A program made the translations under genes and the position numbers. 49,091 nucleotides of DNA, taken from positions 1-49,091 of the forward strand of contig JAPOYD010000012.1 of assembly GCA_026706735.1 (NCBI GenBank). The letters run 5' to 3'. The notes beneath the pieces were generated by a model. That model had not been told where the DNA came from. It ran no database searches and worked only from the letters and a program-made list of their open reading frames with translations. Positions 8,490 through 16,981 of the stretch are shown in pieces. Positions within the stretch are counted from its first letter, which is position 1, and every line of letters begins with the position of its first letter. This DNA is from Nitrospinota bacterium. GTDB taxonomy: Bacteria > UBA8248.

Positions 8490-8531
8490 CAAGATATGAG
8501 AAACGCGCATTATCTCAAGTGAGGAATCTTC

Positions 8532-10052
8532 ATGCCCAAGTACGCGATGGCGATCGACCTCGAGTCCTGCATCGGGTGTCATGCCTGCACGATCGCCTGT
8601 AAATCCGAACACGACATTCCCATCGGCGTCTGGCGATGCTGGGTGAAGGAAGTCGAGAAAGGCGCCTTCCCGAGCACGAGGCGGGAATTTCTGCCCGTCC
8701 TGTGCAATCAGTGCGACGACGCGCCGTGCCAGAACATCTGCCCGACGAAGGCGCTCTTCCGGCGCAAGGACGGAATCGTGGACCTGGACCCGGACTGGTG
8801 CATCGGGTGCAAGTCCTGCATCGCGGCCTGTCCCTACGATCAGCTCTTCATCGACCCCAACACGATGACGGCGGAGAAATGCAACTTCTGCGCAAACCGC
8901 CTCGAAGCGAATCTCGAACCCGCCTGCGTGGTGGTCTGTCCCACGCAATGCCGCGTGTTCGGCGACGTGGAGGATGCGGATTCGAAGATATCGAAACTCA
9001 CCACCCAGCGCCCCTACCACGTGAGAAAGCCCGAATACAACACGGCGCCCAACATCTATTACCTCGAAGGCAGCCGCCAGCTCCTGGACCCCACCGAGGC
9101 GGGCCAGTCCGGCATCTACAAGCAGGGCGAGATGGACATGGAACGAGAAGACGTCGTGCCCGAGTGGGAGAACAAGCCCGGCGAGAGCCGCACCGTATAC
9201 GACACCTTCCACGAAGTCCCCTGGGAGACGAAAATCATAACTTATCTCTTGACCAAGGGCGCGAGCACGGGTCTTCTGGTCATCAGCCTGTTTCTGTGGA
9301 TGTTCGGCTATAAAAGTTCGCTGTTCTCCTTCTGGATGCCCGCGCTGAGCGGCGTCCTCCTCGCCGCCACGGGTTTCGTGCTCATCACCGACCTCAAACG
9401 GCCCGAGCGGTTCTACTACATCATGCTGCGCTCGAACTGGGGAAGCTGGATGGCGTGGGGCACGTGGTTCATCGCGCTGGACGGCGCATTCACCCTGCTC
9501 TGGGTGCTGGGCGCGCTGTTTGGCGCTACGGGCTTCATGAACCTCATCCTGTGGCCCACCATCCTCCTGGGCGTGCTTTCCTCGATATACACGGGCTTTT
9601 TCTTCGCCCAGGCATCGGCGCGCGATTTGTGGAAAGGAAGCGAGAACACGCTGGACATCGGCGTGCAATCGGGCTTGAAGGGCGCGGCCATCCTGCTGCT
9701 CTTCGCCACGCTGTTCCCGATCGCGAATCAGGCCTCGGCCCTGAACGTCCTGGGCGGGCTGCTCGCCGTTCTCATCGCGTTGCACCTGAGCATCCTGGTG
9801 TTCTCGATTCTCGTGCACCGCTTCGGTTCCGTCGCCCATGAGCGGGCGATCCACCTGCTGACGAAAGGCCCATTCAAGAACGATTTCTGGGGGGGCGCCA
9901 TCGTCGTGGGGTGCGTTCTCCCCCTGCTTCTTCTCTGGGCGGGCGGCTTCGGCGGCTTCGGCGCGGTGCTGGCCGGCATCATGGCCATGGCGGGCGCGTA
10001 TCTTTGGGACAAAATCTGGGTGAAGGCCGGGCAGGCCGTCCCCCTTTCGTAA
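8532..10052 (+). CDS. Fused four-cluster ferredoxin (PsrB/DmsB-like) and NrfD/PsrC-like membrane subunit
   Basis: A 506-residue fusion protein with GAGG seven bases before its ATG. Residues 1-140 hold sixteen cysteines arranged as four [4Fe-4S] sites: C13/16/19/23, C58/61/66/70, C90/93/96/100 and C117/120/132/136. After a linker, about residues 235-505 form eight predicted membrane helices of the NrfD/PsrC type, which exchange electrons with quinone. In the usual complexes these are two proteins and the FeS subunit is periplasmic. Here there is no Tat or Sec leader, so the FeS part most likely sits in the cytoplasm. The catalytic subunit gene follows 18 bases later. The fusion would carry electrons between quinone and the molybdenum site. 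Confidence 0.9.
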   Translation: MPKYAMAIDLESCIGCHACTIACKSEHDIPIGVWRCWVKEVEKGAFPSTRREFLPVLCNQCDDAPCQNICPTKALFRRKDGIVDLDPDWCIGCKSCIAACPYDQLFIDPNTMTAEKCNFCANRLEANLEPACVVVCPTQCRVFGDVEDADSKISKLTTQRPYHVRKPEYNTAPNIYYLEGSRQLLDPTEAGQSGIYKQGEMDMEREDVVPEWENKPGESRTVYDTFHEVPWETKIITYLLTKGASTGLLVISLFLWMFGYKSSLFSFWMPALSGVLLAATGFVLITDLKRPERFYYIMLRSNWGSWMAWGTWFIALDGAFTLLWVLGALFGATGFMNLILWPTILLGVLSSIYTGFFFAQASARDLWKGSENTLDIGVQSGLKGAAILLLFATLFPIANQASALNVLGGLLAVLIALHLSILVFSILVHRFGSVAHERAIHLLTKGPFKNDFWGGAIVVGCVLPLLLLWAGGFGGFGAVLAGIMAMAGAYLWDKIWVKAGQAVPLS

Positions 10053-10070
10053 TACGGGAGTTTCAAAAGC

Positions 10071-12947
10071 ATGAGCACAAGTCATCTACAAGTCGGCAAG
10101 GGCGCGCGCGACGTCGCCTCTCTGGGCCGCCCCGACCTGCTGGCCAAGGCCCCGCCCGCGGCCCCTGCGGGGCAACTCAACTATACGAACACGAACGGCG
10201 CCCTCACCTCCTACCCGAGCCCGGACCAATGGGACAACTGGACGGAATACGAGAGCACCAAGTGGCCGCAGAAGGTGGCGAGAAACTACGCGCTGGTCCC
10301 GACCCTCTGCTTCAACTGCGAGGCGGGGTGCGGCCTTCTGGCCTACGTCGACAAGGACGACATGAAGATCCGGAAAATCGAGGGGAACCCGCTCCACCCC
10401 GCCTCGCGCGGGCGCAACTGCGCGAAGGGCTGGGTGACGCTCAACCAGGTCTACGACCCCGACCGCATCTTCTATCCCTTGAAGCGCGTGGGCGAGCGCG
10501 GCGAAGGCAAGTGGGAGCGCGTGAGTTGGGACGAGGCGTTAGACGACATCGCCGGCCGCATCCGGGAGGCGATTCTCGCGGAGCGGCGAAACGGCGTCAT
10601 CTACCACGTGGGACGCCCCGGCGAGGACGGCTACATGTTCAAGACGCTCGCCGGCTGGGGCGTGGACGGCCACAACAGCCACACCAACGTGTGCAGCTCC
10701 TCCGCCCGCATCGGCCAGTTCCTCTGGAACGGGTCGGACAGGCCCTCGCCCGATTTCACGAACGCCGACGCCATCCTGCTCATCAGCAGCCACCTCGACA
10801 CGGGCCACTACTACAACCCCTCGGCCCAGCGCATCATCGAGGCGCAAACCAGCGGGGCGAAACTCATCGTCATCGACCCCCGGCTCTCCAACACGGCGGC
10901 GAAGGCCGACTACTGGCTGCCCGCCTACAGCGGCACCGAGAGCGCGATTCTGCTCGCCATCGCGCGCTATCTGCTCGATACCGGGCAGTTCGACGCGCAG
11001 TTCGTCGAGGAGTGGATGAACTGGACCGAATACATGCGGACCGTCCACCCCCATGAGGAGGCGAGCTTCGAGAACTTCATCGAGAAGCTCAAACAAGAGT
11101 ACGCTGAGTTCACCTTCGAGTACGCGGCGGAGGAGACGGGCGTATCGGCCGACTTGATCGCCGAGGTCGCCCAGGTGGTCGCCCGCGCCGGGAGCCGCCT
11201 TTGCGTCCACGTCTGGCGCGCAGCCGCCACGGGCAACCTGCACGGCTGGCAGGTGTCGCGCTGCCTGCACTTCCTGCCTTCGCTCACGGGTGCGGTGGGA
11301 ACGGTGGGCGGAACCCACCTGGCGAACACGCACAAGTTCGTGCCCAAACACCCCAACCCCGCGCCGGGACCCAAGGAGTGGAACGAACTCCTCTTCCCCC
11401 GGGAATACCCCCTCGCGTTTTTCGAGATGAGCTTCCTGATGCCCCATCTTGTGAAGGACAAGGGCCACAGCGTGGACGTCTACTTCACCCGGGTCTACAA
11501 CCCGGTGTGGACGAACCCCGACGGCTTCATGTGGGTGGAGATGCTCAAGGATCACGACAAGATAGGCTGCCACGTGGCGCTCACCCCCACCTGGAGCGAG
11601 ACGGCGTGGTTCGCGGACTACATCCTGCCCATGGGCAACGCGACGGAACGGCACGACAACCAGAGCCAGGAGACGCACCCCACGAAATGGGTGGGCTTCC
11701 GCCAGCCCGTCCTGCGCGCGCTGCGCGAGAAGATGGGCGAGACGTTCGAGACCTCGCGCGAGACGAACCCCGGCGAGGTGTGGGAGGAGGACGAACTCCA
11801 CATCGAACTCTCCTGGCGCATCGACCCCGACGGCTCGCTCGGCATCCGCCAGTACTTCGAGAGTCCCTACAGGCCGGGCGAGAAGATCACGGTGAACGAA
11901 TACTACCAGTGGATGTTCGAAAACGGCGTTCCGGGACTACCTGAGGCCGCCGAGAAGGAAGGCATGACGCCGCTCGAATACATGCGCAAGTACGGCGTGT
12001 TCGCCGTGCAGGAAAACGTGTACGAACCCCACATGCACGAGCTGTCAGAAGAAGCCATGCAGGACGCCCACGTGGATGAGGCGACGGGTTCCGTCTGGAA
12101 AGACGGGGCGCTCATCGGCAACATGAGCCGGGGAAGAGCGAGGGAGGGATTCCACACGCCGTCCAAAAAGCTTGAGTTCTACAGCCCGACCATGGCGGCC
12201 TGGAACTGGGGCGATGAAGCCATACCCAAATACATGAAGACACACGTCTACTGGCGCGACATGGAACGCGAGAACAACGAGTTCGACCTTCTGCCGAACT
12301 ATCGCCTCGCCACCCTCATCCACACGCGCTCGGCCGTGAAATGGCTCTACGAGATCACCCACAACAACCCGCTTTGGCTACACACCGACGACGCCAAGCG
12401 CCTGGGACTCAACACGGGCGACCTGGCGAAAGTCGAGACCGCGATTGGCCATTTCGTTACGAGATGCTGGGTGACGGAGGGCCTCAGGCCCGGCATCGTC
12501 GCCATGGCGCACCACCTGGGCCGCTGGCGGCTGAGCGAAGAGCAGGGCGCGCCCAAGATCGCCTCCGCCGTCGTTCGCCTCGACGAGAAGGGTGATGGGG
12601 AATACACCATGCGCCAAGTCCACGGCGTCCAGCCCTTCAAGAGCGACGACCCGGACACCGAGCGCATCTGGTGGCGCGAGGTGGGCGTGAACCAGAACCT
12701 CACCTTCCCGGTCAATCCCGATCCGGTGAGCGGGATGCACTGCTGGCACCAGAAGGTGCGGGTGACGAAGGCGGGGGCGGCGGATCGCTACGGGGACATC
12801 AGCGTCGACACGAAGAAGAGCTTCGAGCACTACAAGCAATGGCTCGAAATGACGAAGCCGGCCCCCGGCCCCGACAACCTCAGGCGTCCGCTGTGGTTCG
12901 CCCGGCCCAACAAGCCCCAGGCCGAGGCCTACACCATCTCCGAATGA
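10071..12947 (+). CDS. Molybdopterin oxidoreductase catalytic subunit (DMSO reductase superfamily)
   Basis: A 958-residue catalytic subunit. An N-terminal [4Fe-4S] site is formed by C80-x2-C83-x3-C87-x29-C117, followed by the conserved lysine K119 (CAKG). The likely molybdenum ligand is C208 in HTNVCSSSAR, so it is a cysteine-ligated enzyme, not a serine- or selenocysteine-ligated one. The C-terminal molydopterin dinucleotide-binding domain includes TGDLAKVET and AHHLGRW. The N-terminus has no twin arginines and no hydrophobic stretch, and only 18 bases separate it from the preceding gene, so an omitted leader is unlikely. The substrate is unknown; polysulfide/thiosulfate, arsenic-oxyanion or other reductases and dehydrogenases all share this organisation. 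Its stop overlaps the chaperone start. Confidence 0.92.
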   Translation: MSTSHLQVGKGARDVASLGRPDLLAKAPPAAPAGQLNYTNTNGALTSYPSPDQWDNWTEYESTKWPQKVARNYALVPTLCFNCEAGCGLLAYVDKDDMKIRKIEGNPLHPASRGRNCAKGWVTLNQVYDPDRIFYPLKRVGERGEGKWERVSWDEALDDIAGRIREAILAERRNGVIYHVGRPGEDGYMFKTLAGWGVDGHNSHTNVCSSSARIGQFLWNGSDRPSPDFTNADAILLISSHLDTGHYYNPSAQRIIEAQTSGAKLIVIDPRLSNTAAKADYWLPAYSGTESAILLAIARYLLDTGQFDAQFVEEWMNWTEYMRTVHPHEEASFENFIEKLKQEYAEFTFEYAAEETGVSADLIAEVAQVVARAGSRLCVHVWRAAATGNLHGWQVSRCLHFLPSLTGAVGTVGGTHLANTHKFVPKHPNPAPGPKEWNELLFPREYPLAFFEMSFLMPHLVKDKGHSVDVYFTRVYNPVWTNPDGFMWVEMLKDHDKIGCHVALTPTWSETAWFADYILPMGNATERHDNQSQETHPTKWVGFRQPVLRALREKMGETFETSRETNPGEVWEEDELHIELSWRIDPDGSLGIRQYFESPYRPGEKITVNEYYQWMFENGVPGLPEAAEKEGMTPLEYMRKYGVFAVQENVYEPHMHELSEEAMQDAHVDEATGSVWKDGALIGNMSRGRAREGFHTPSKKLEFYSPTMAAWNWGDEAIPKYMKTHVYWRDMERENNEFDLLPNYRLATLIHTRSAVKWLYEITHNNPLWLHTDDAKRLGLNTGDLAKVETAIGHFVTRCWVTEGLRPGIVAMAHHLGRWRLSEEQGAPKIASAVVRLDEKGDGEYTMRQVHGVQPFKSDDPDTERIWWREVGVNQNLTFPVNPDPVSGMHCWHQKVRVTKAGAADRYGDISVDTKKSFEHYKQWLEMTKPAPGPDNLRRPLWFARPNKPQAEAYTISE

Positions 12948-13582
12948 GTCTCCGCTGGAAGCGCCGCGCCTCACCCTCTGAAAACGCCGGGCAGGCGAGG
13001 CTCCGCGCGCAACTCTACCGGGTACAGGCCCGGGCGATGCTCGACCCGCTCGATGAGGAACTCGCAGGCTTTCTGCGGGAGAACTACCCGTTCCTCCTAC
13101 CCGAAGGATTCGAGGTCACCGAAGAAGCCCTCCGGAAACTCCGGGTCGATTTCACGAACCTCTTCGTGCTCTCCTCCCCGCCCTACGAAGCCGCCCTGAT
13201 GGATGAGAGCGGGCATCTGAACTCGAAGAGAACGGATGCGGTCGCCGATTTTTACCGCGCGTGCGGCTACAACCCCGGACGGGGAAGCGAGGGTCTCGCC
13301 CACCCCAGCGTATTGGCGATGGATCACCTGAGCGTGGAGCTCGAATTCCTGGCCCGGCTCGCCTCGGAAGAAGCGGACGCCTGGGAGGAGGGCGACGACG
13401 CCCTCGCGCGGGAAAAACTCTCCTTGAGCGCGCAGTTCATGGATGAGCATCTCATGCGCTGGATGCCCGTCTACACGTCGAGCATGGAAGAGGACGCGGA
13501 AACGCATCTCTACCGCGAACTCGCCGGATGGATACGCGAATTCGCTTTCTCGGACAGGAAATACATCGCCGGAATTGTTTAG
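12944..13582 (+). CDS. TorD/DmsD-family molybdoenzyme chaperone
   Basis: A 212-residue, helix-rich protein whose ATG overlaps the stop of the catalytic subunit gene (ATGA), showing translational coupling. Family features are PPYEA (79-83) and DHLSVELEFLARL (127-139), close to the D/E-H-x-x-x-E-x-x-F pattern of TorD-like proteins. Such chaperones bind the apo-catalytic subunit and help insert the molybdenum cofactor; in exported systems they also proofread the Tat signal. Because the partner enzyme here lacks a Tat leader, only the cofactor-loading role is expected. It ends the operon; no strong terminator is seen downstream. Confidence 0.85.
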   Translation: MSLRWKRRASPSENAGQARLRAQLYRVQARAMLDPLDEELAGFLRENYPFLLPEGFEVTEEALRKLRVDFTNLFVLSSPPYEAALMDESGHLNSKRTDAVADFYRACGYNPGRGSEGLAHPSVLAMDHLSVELEFLARLASEEADAWEEGDDALAREKLSLSAQFMDEHLMRWMPVYTSSMEEDAETHLYRELAGWIREFAFSDRKYIAGIV

Positions 13583-13604
13583 GGGAAAAGGGCGGCCATT
13601 CCTG

Positions 13605-13997
13605 CTACGGAGCTTCCTCTTGCATCGCGCGCGCCCACTTCCGGGCCTGCGCGAGGTGACGCCTCAATTCTCGCGTTTTCTTCGACCACTCCCGCCATGC
13701 GGCCCTGGACGGCGGGCACGCCTTCGACCAAGCGCGGTACCGGGCGAGGTTCTCCTCCGCCACCCCGTCGATGCGCGCGAGCAACTCCTGCACCCGGCCG
13801 TCCGAACCCGCCTCTCGAAAGAGGTTCTCCAGCATTCTGGCGCGGTTCTGAACGCCCGCGCGCAGGCCCATCTCCCCCGCAAGGGAGCGAATGCGGCTCC
13901 GGGTGAGAAATATACCCGAGCGGGCGGGCGTCACCAGAAATTCCGCCAACTCGTGCAGGTTCCCGCGCTCGAATGTTCGCGTGATGTCGGAACTCAT
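13605..13997 (-). CDS. Hypothetical helical protein
   Basis: A 130-residue protein from an ATG at 13997, with no clear Shine-Dalgarno. I do not recognise the family. It is rich in Arg, Glu and Ala, predicted to be almost all helix, with conserved-looking aromatic positions (ARYRAWSKACP, AAWREWSKKTREL). It has no signal peptide, membrane segment or metal motif. It lies tail to tail with the TorD-like gene, 22 bases apart. Amino-acid composition looks like real coding sequence, and it fits the space better than the overlapping frames, but the call rests on that alone. Confidence 0.6.
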   Translation of the reverse strand: MSSDITRTFERGNLHELAEFLVTPARSGIFLTRSRIRSLAGEMGLRAGVQNRARMLENLFREAGSDGRVQELLARIDGVAEENLARYRAWSKACPPSRAAWREWSKKTRELRRHLAQARKWARAMQEEAP

Positions 13998-14577
13998 AGC
14001 GCGTCCATATTACGCCAAAACGGAGCGGTTGACACCGCCGTGCGGGCTTCGGCGCGAATCCGGCGGCCAAAGGGGTTGCCCGAAAAGCCCGTGTTAGCCG
14101 GGATGAACCACTCCCCCCTTGAGGGGGAGTCGGTGAGCTAAGGGCGCAAGCCCGCAAGCGAACCGGTGGGGGGTATAATTCGAAATACGCAATAAAACGC
14201 GATTCACCCCCCACCGATTCAGCCTTCGCACAAACCGCTCGGCTTCATCGTCTGGCTTTCCCCTCGGGAAGCCAGACCCTCAAGGGGGGAGTGGTTGTAA
14301 AGTGCTCTACAGAGGGGGAATGTTGTCTCCTGTCTGCCTTAAAAGGCGCAATCGCTCCCTTCTCGGTCGCGATTGACCCCCAAAGCGCAAGATATTCATC
14401 CGCAACCGCTGATTCGCCCGAAATTCGCCGTTCTCACCCGGTTCGTTTATGACAGGCCGGGCCGCTTCGTGCTATGAGGAGGAAAGAGCAAAGCCCGCAC
14501 CGGAGAGCATGAAGGATATTGCTTGCGGCGCGGGTGAACCATCAAATTCCTGTTCTCGCAAATGGTGATTACACTTC
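13998..14577. other. Intergenic region containing a nested palindromic repeat
   Basis: No supported gene is present in these 580 bases. The middle is a 191-base inverted-repeat element (14106-14296). The remainder upstream of trmJ shows no recognisable promoter boxes or terminator. Confidence 0.7.
14106..14296. repeat. Nested inverted-repeat element (MITE/REP-like)
   Basis: The outer arms (14106-14125 and 14277-14296) are perfect 20-base reverse complements, AACCACTCCCCCCTTGAGGG read inward. An inner pair, GGTGGGGGGT (from about 14164) and CACCCCCCACC (from about 14205), nests inside. The RNA would fold into one long interrupted hairpin. Part of the arm sequence (AACCACTCCCC, and CCCCCTTGAGGGGG) recurs near 25790-25817. 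Confidence 0.8.
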
Positions 14578-15414
14578 ATGGACGAACCCGTTTCTATGGA
14601 AGAAAACGCCGATTTCGCCGTCATCCTCGTACGTCCGAGGGGCGCCGGCAACGTGGGCGCCATCGCGCGCGTCATGTCGCACTTCGGCGTGTCGGACCTG
14701 CGCCTCGTCTCGCCGCACTGCGACGTCAAGAGCGTGGAGGCGCGCTCGATGGCGATGAACGCGCAGCCCCTGCTGGCGAATGCCAGGCATTTCGCCAGCC
14801 TCCGCGAGGCCTCGCACGATTGCGGCTGGCTGGTGGGGACGTCGCGGCGCCTCGGCAGAAAACGACAGCCCACCATGCGCCCGAGAGAGGATGCGGGCGC
14901 CCTGCTCGCGCGCGCGTCGGGCAGGAAAGTCGGCCTGGTGTTCGGGCAGGAGGACAAGGGCCTGTTCACCGAGGAGTTGAGCCTGTGCCAGGAGAGGCTC
15001 CTCATACCGGCGCTGCCGGACGGCGAGTCGTTCAACCTCTCGCAGGCCGTGCTGATCGTCTTGTGGGAGTTGTTCTGCCAGAACCAGTCGAGCGCCCGGC
15101 CCGGGGCGGCCGATGCGAAGCGCGAGCGCGCGATTGAACATGAGCCCGCATCGCGCGAGGAAATCGAAGGCCTTGTGGATCATCTCCTCGAATCCCTGGA
15201 GCAGATAGGCTTCGTCCCCCACAACGACCCGGACCGCGTGGCGCGGACCTTCCGGAGGATGCTCGACAGGCTGGGGCCGGACGAACGGGAGGTCCGGGTG
15301 ATGCGGGGCGTACTGCGGCAGGCGATCTGGAAACTCCTTCATCCGGGAGAAAAAGACGGATCGGAAGAGGCCGCCGTCTCGTCCCACCTCGTCCAGGAGG
15401 ATGAAGAAGACTGA
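14578..15414 (+). CDS. trmJ: tRNA (cytidine/uridine-2'-O-)-methyltransferase, TrmJ-like (SPOUT family)
   Basis: A 278-residue protein with the three SPOUT motifs: RPRGAGNVGAIAR (19-31, with N25), GLVFGQEDKGLF (119-130) and LPDGESFNLSQAV (146-158). These form the knotted AdoMet site, and the extended C-terminal region is typical of TrmJ, which methylates the ribose at tRNA position 32. A second in-frame ATG at 14596 is an alternative start; neither has a strong Shine-Dalgarno. The gene precedes queA by 26 bases on the same strand, so two tRNA-modification genes probably form one transcription unit. Confidence 0.85.
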   Translation: MDEPVSMEENADFAVILVRPRGAGNVGAIARVMSHFGVSDLRLVSPHCDVKSVEARSMAMNAQPLLANARHFASLREASHDCGWLVGTSRRLGRKRQPTMRPREDAGALLARASGRKVGLVFGQEDKGLFTEELSLCQERLLIPALPDGESFNLSQAVLIVLWELFCQNQSSARPGAADAKRERAIEHEPASREEIEGLVDHLLESLEQIGFVPHNDPDRVARTFRRMLDRLGPDEREVRVMRGVLRQAIWKLLHPGEKDGSEEAAVSSHLVQEDEED

Positions 15415-15440
15415 TTTCGGGCATCGCCCCGAAGGGAATC

Positions 15441-16481
15441 ATGAGACGCATGAAACTCGACGACTTCGACTACCACCTGCCCCGGAACCTCATCGCCCGC
15501 TACCCGCCGCCGAACCGGGAAGACGCGAGGCTTCTCCACCTCTCAAGAGAGAATGAGGCGCTCACGCATCTTCAGGTCACCGACCTGCCGCGTTACCTAA
15601 GTCCGGGGGATCTGCTCGTCATCAACGACACGAAGGTGAACCCGTGGAGGATTCACGGCAGGCGCCGGAGCGGCGGCCGGGTGGAGGTCTTGCTGCTCAA
15701 ACAACTCTCTCCCGGAAAATTCCGCGCCATGGCGCATGCCAACCGCCCGCTGCCCGAGGGGGAAACGATCGTCTTCGACGAGGCGCACCGCGCCACGCTC
15801 GGGCCGCAGGGTCTGGAAAGAGAACTCGAATTCTCCTCCCCGCATGATCTCACCGAATGGCTGGAATCTTTCGGGGAGATGCCGATTCCGCCATACCTGG
15901 GCAGAAGCGCCGAGGCGGTCGACAGGGAGCGCTACCAGACCGTTTTCGCCCGAAACCCGGGGGCCGTCGCCGCACCCACGGCGGGCCTGCACCTGAGCGA
16001 AACGATGCTCGAAGAGGTCTCGGCCGCCGGCGCGCGGGTCGCCCGGCTCACCCTCCACGTGGGCGCCGGCACGTTCCGGCCCGTTCAGGCGGAAAACATC
16101 GAAGAACACGAGATGGACGCGGAAAGCTACATTCTCACCGAAGAGGCCGTCGCCTCGATTCAGGATACGAAAGCGGGCGGCGGCCGCGTCCTGGCCGTGG
16201 GCACGACGGTGGTTCGGGCGCTGGAATCCGCACACATCGAGGCGGCCGCGCACGGCCACGCCCTGCAGCCGGGAGAATTCAGCACCCGGCTGTTCATCCG
16301 GCCGGGCTTTCGGTTTCAGGCCGTGGACATGATGCTGACCAACTTCCACCTGCCGCGCTCGACCCTGCTCATGCTCGTGGCGGCGTTCGCGGGCAGGGAG
16401 AAAATCCTGAGCGCATACGCGCAGGCGATTGAGAAGGGATACCGGTTCTACAGCTACGGGGACGCCATGCTGATAGACTAG
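15441..16481 (+). CDS. queA: S-adenosylmethionine:tRNA ribosyltransferase-isomerase
   Basis: A 346-residue protein, the normal length for QueA, which moves the ribose of AdoMet onto 7-aminomethyl-7-deazaguanine in tRNA to make epoxyqueuosine. Family signatures include FDYHLPRNLIARYP near the start, LLVINDTKV, GAVAAPTAGLHLS, LHVGAGTFRPV and NFHLPRSTLLMLV. AAGGGA lies just upstream of the ATG at 15441; the ATG at 15450 is also possible. It follows trmJ closely and lies tail to tail with ihfA. Confidence 0.96.
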   Translation: MRRMKLDDFDYHLPRNLIARYPPPNREDARLLHLSRENEALTHLQVTDLPRYLSPGDLLVINDTKVNPWRIHGRRRSGGRVEVLLLKQLSPGKFRAMAHANRPLPEGETIVFDEAHRATLGPQGLERELEFSSPHDLTEWLESFGEMPIPPYLGRSAEAVDRERYQTVFARNPGAVAAPTAGLHLSETMLEEVSAAGARVARLTLHVGAGTFRPVQAENIEEHEMDAESYILTEEAVASIQDTKAGGGRVLAVGTTVVRALESAHIEAAAHGHALQPGEFSTRLFIRPGFRFQAVDMMLTNFHLPRSTLLMLVAAFAGREKILSAYAQAIEKGYRFYSYGDAMLID

Positions 16482-16502
16482 GCGAAGGAGAGGTTCACCG
16501 GA

Positions 16503-16796
16503 TCAATGAAATTTCACGTCGGCGCCGTTCACCGCATCCTTGAAGTGCTTGCCCGCCTTGAAGCGCACGACGCGTCGCGCGCTGATGGGCGCTTCCTGAC
16601 CCGTCTTCGGGTTGCGCCCCACGCGAGCGTTCTTCTCCCTGACCTGAAAGGAACCGAAGCGCCTTAAAATGACGGACTCGCCATTCTGGAGGGATTCCTT
16701 GATGGTCTGGATGATCGTCTCTACCGCCTCTTCCGCCTTCACTTTGCTGAGACCCGTATCGTCCGACACGAGGTTGATGATATCGATTTTCGTCAA
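16503..16796 (-). CDS. ihfA: HU/IHF-family DNA-bending protein (IHF alpha-like)
   Basis: A 97-residue protein from the TTG at 16796, which has GGAGG six bases upstream; that length is normal for the family, whereas starts further upstream would add an Arg-rich leader. It shows TKIDIINLV at the start, RFGSFQVREKNARVGRNPKTG (46-66) with the intercalating-proline arm P63, and the C-terminal VVRFKAGKHFKDAVN. IHF and HU bend DNA and organise nucleoprotein complexes. The GRNPKTG arm and overall length favour IHF alpha over HU, but this is not certain. A promoter with a TTGAAC -35 box lies about 90-120 bases upstream. Confidence 0.88.
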   Translation of the reverse strand: MTKIDIINLVSDDTGLSKVKAEEAVETIIQTIKESLQNGESVILRRFGSFQVREKNARVGRNPKTGQEAPISARRVVRFKAGKHFKDAVNGADVKFH

Positions 16797-16884
16797 AGGA
16801 CTCCTCCCCCTTCTTACCCGGAGCCCCACCCTCATTCAGGGAAAAAACCGGGGTAGAAACCTTGGATTCTCCGTTAAAAATCTT

Positions 16885-16914
16885 ATCATAATCCGTGTAA
16901 CGTCTTGAGTTCAA
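16885..16914 (-). promoter_or_regulatory. Candidate promoter for ihfA with an overlapping inverted repeat
   Basis: On the minus strand TTGAAC (16909-16914), an 18-base spacer and TATGAT (16885-16890) form a plausible sigma70 promoter. The -35 box is the centre of an inverted repeat, CTTGA-N6-TCAAG (16904-16919), which could be an operator. Confidence 0.5.
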
Positions 16915-16981
16915 TCAAGTTTACCACTAGCCTTGCTGGTGAGCAACCACTTAAAAACATCGGAAAATGAAAGGTAAAAAC

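Larger units (their letters stand above)
8143..8531. other. Intergenic region with two perfect palindromes and the promoter of the molybdoenzyme operon
   Basis: No credible gene is present. Perfect 20-base palindromes occur at 8301-8320 (GGACAGGTCGCGACCTGTCC) and 8381-8400 (GTCAGACATATATGTCTGAC). A repeat unit GGCTTTTTCAACAACCCCG starts at 8359 and recurs at 22751 and 25848. A candidate promoter and a hairpin operator lie at 8447-8489. Confidence 0.75.

Noticed and set aside
8469-10085. Long open frame opposite the FeS-NrfD gene (538 codons)
   Set aside because: A shadow caused by high GC content. Its translation is low-complexity Arg/Ala/His-rich, without any domain, while the plus strand encodes clear ferredoxin and membrane motifs.
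13443-14214. Overlapping frames on both strands after the TorD-like gene
   Set aside because: They run into the 14106 repeat element and have biased composition. The minus-strand 130-residue frame at 13605 is the only one with protein-like composition.
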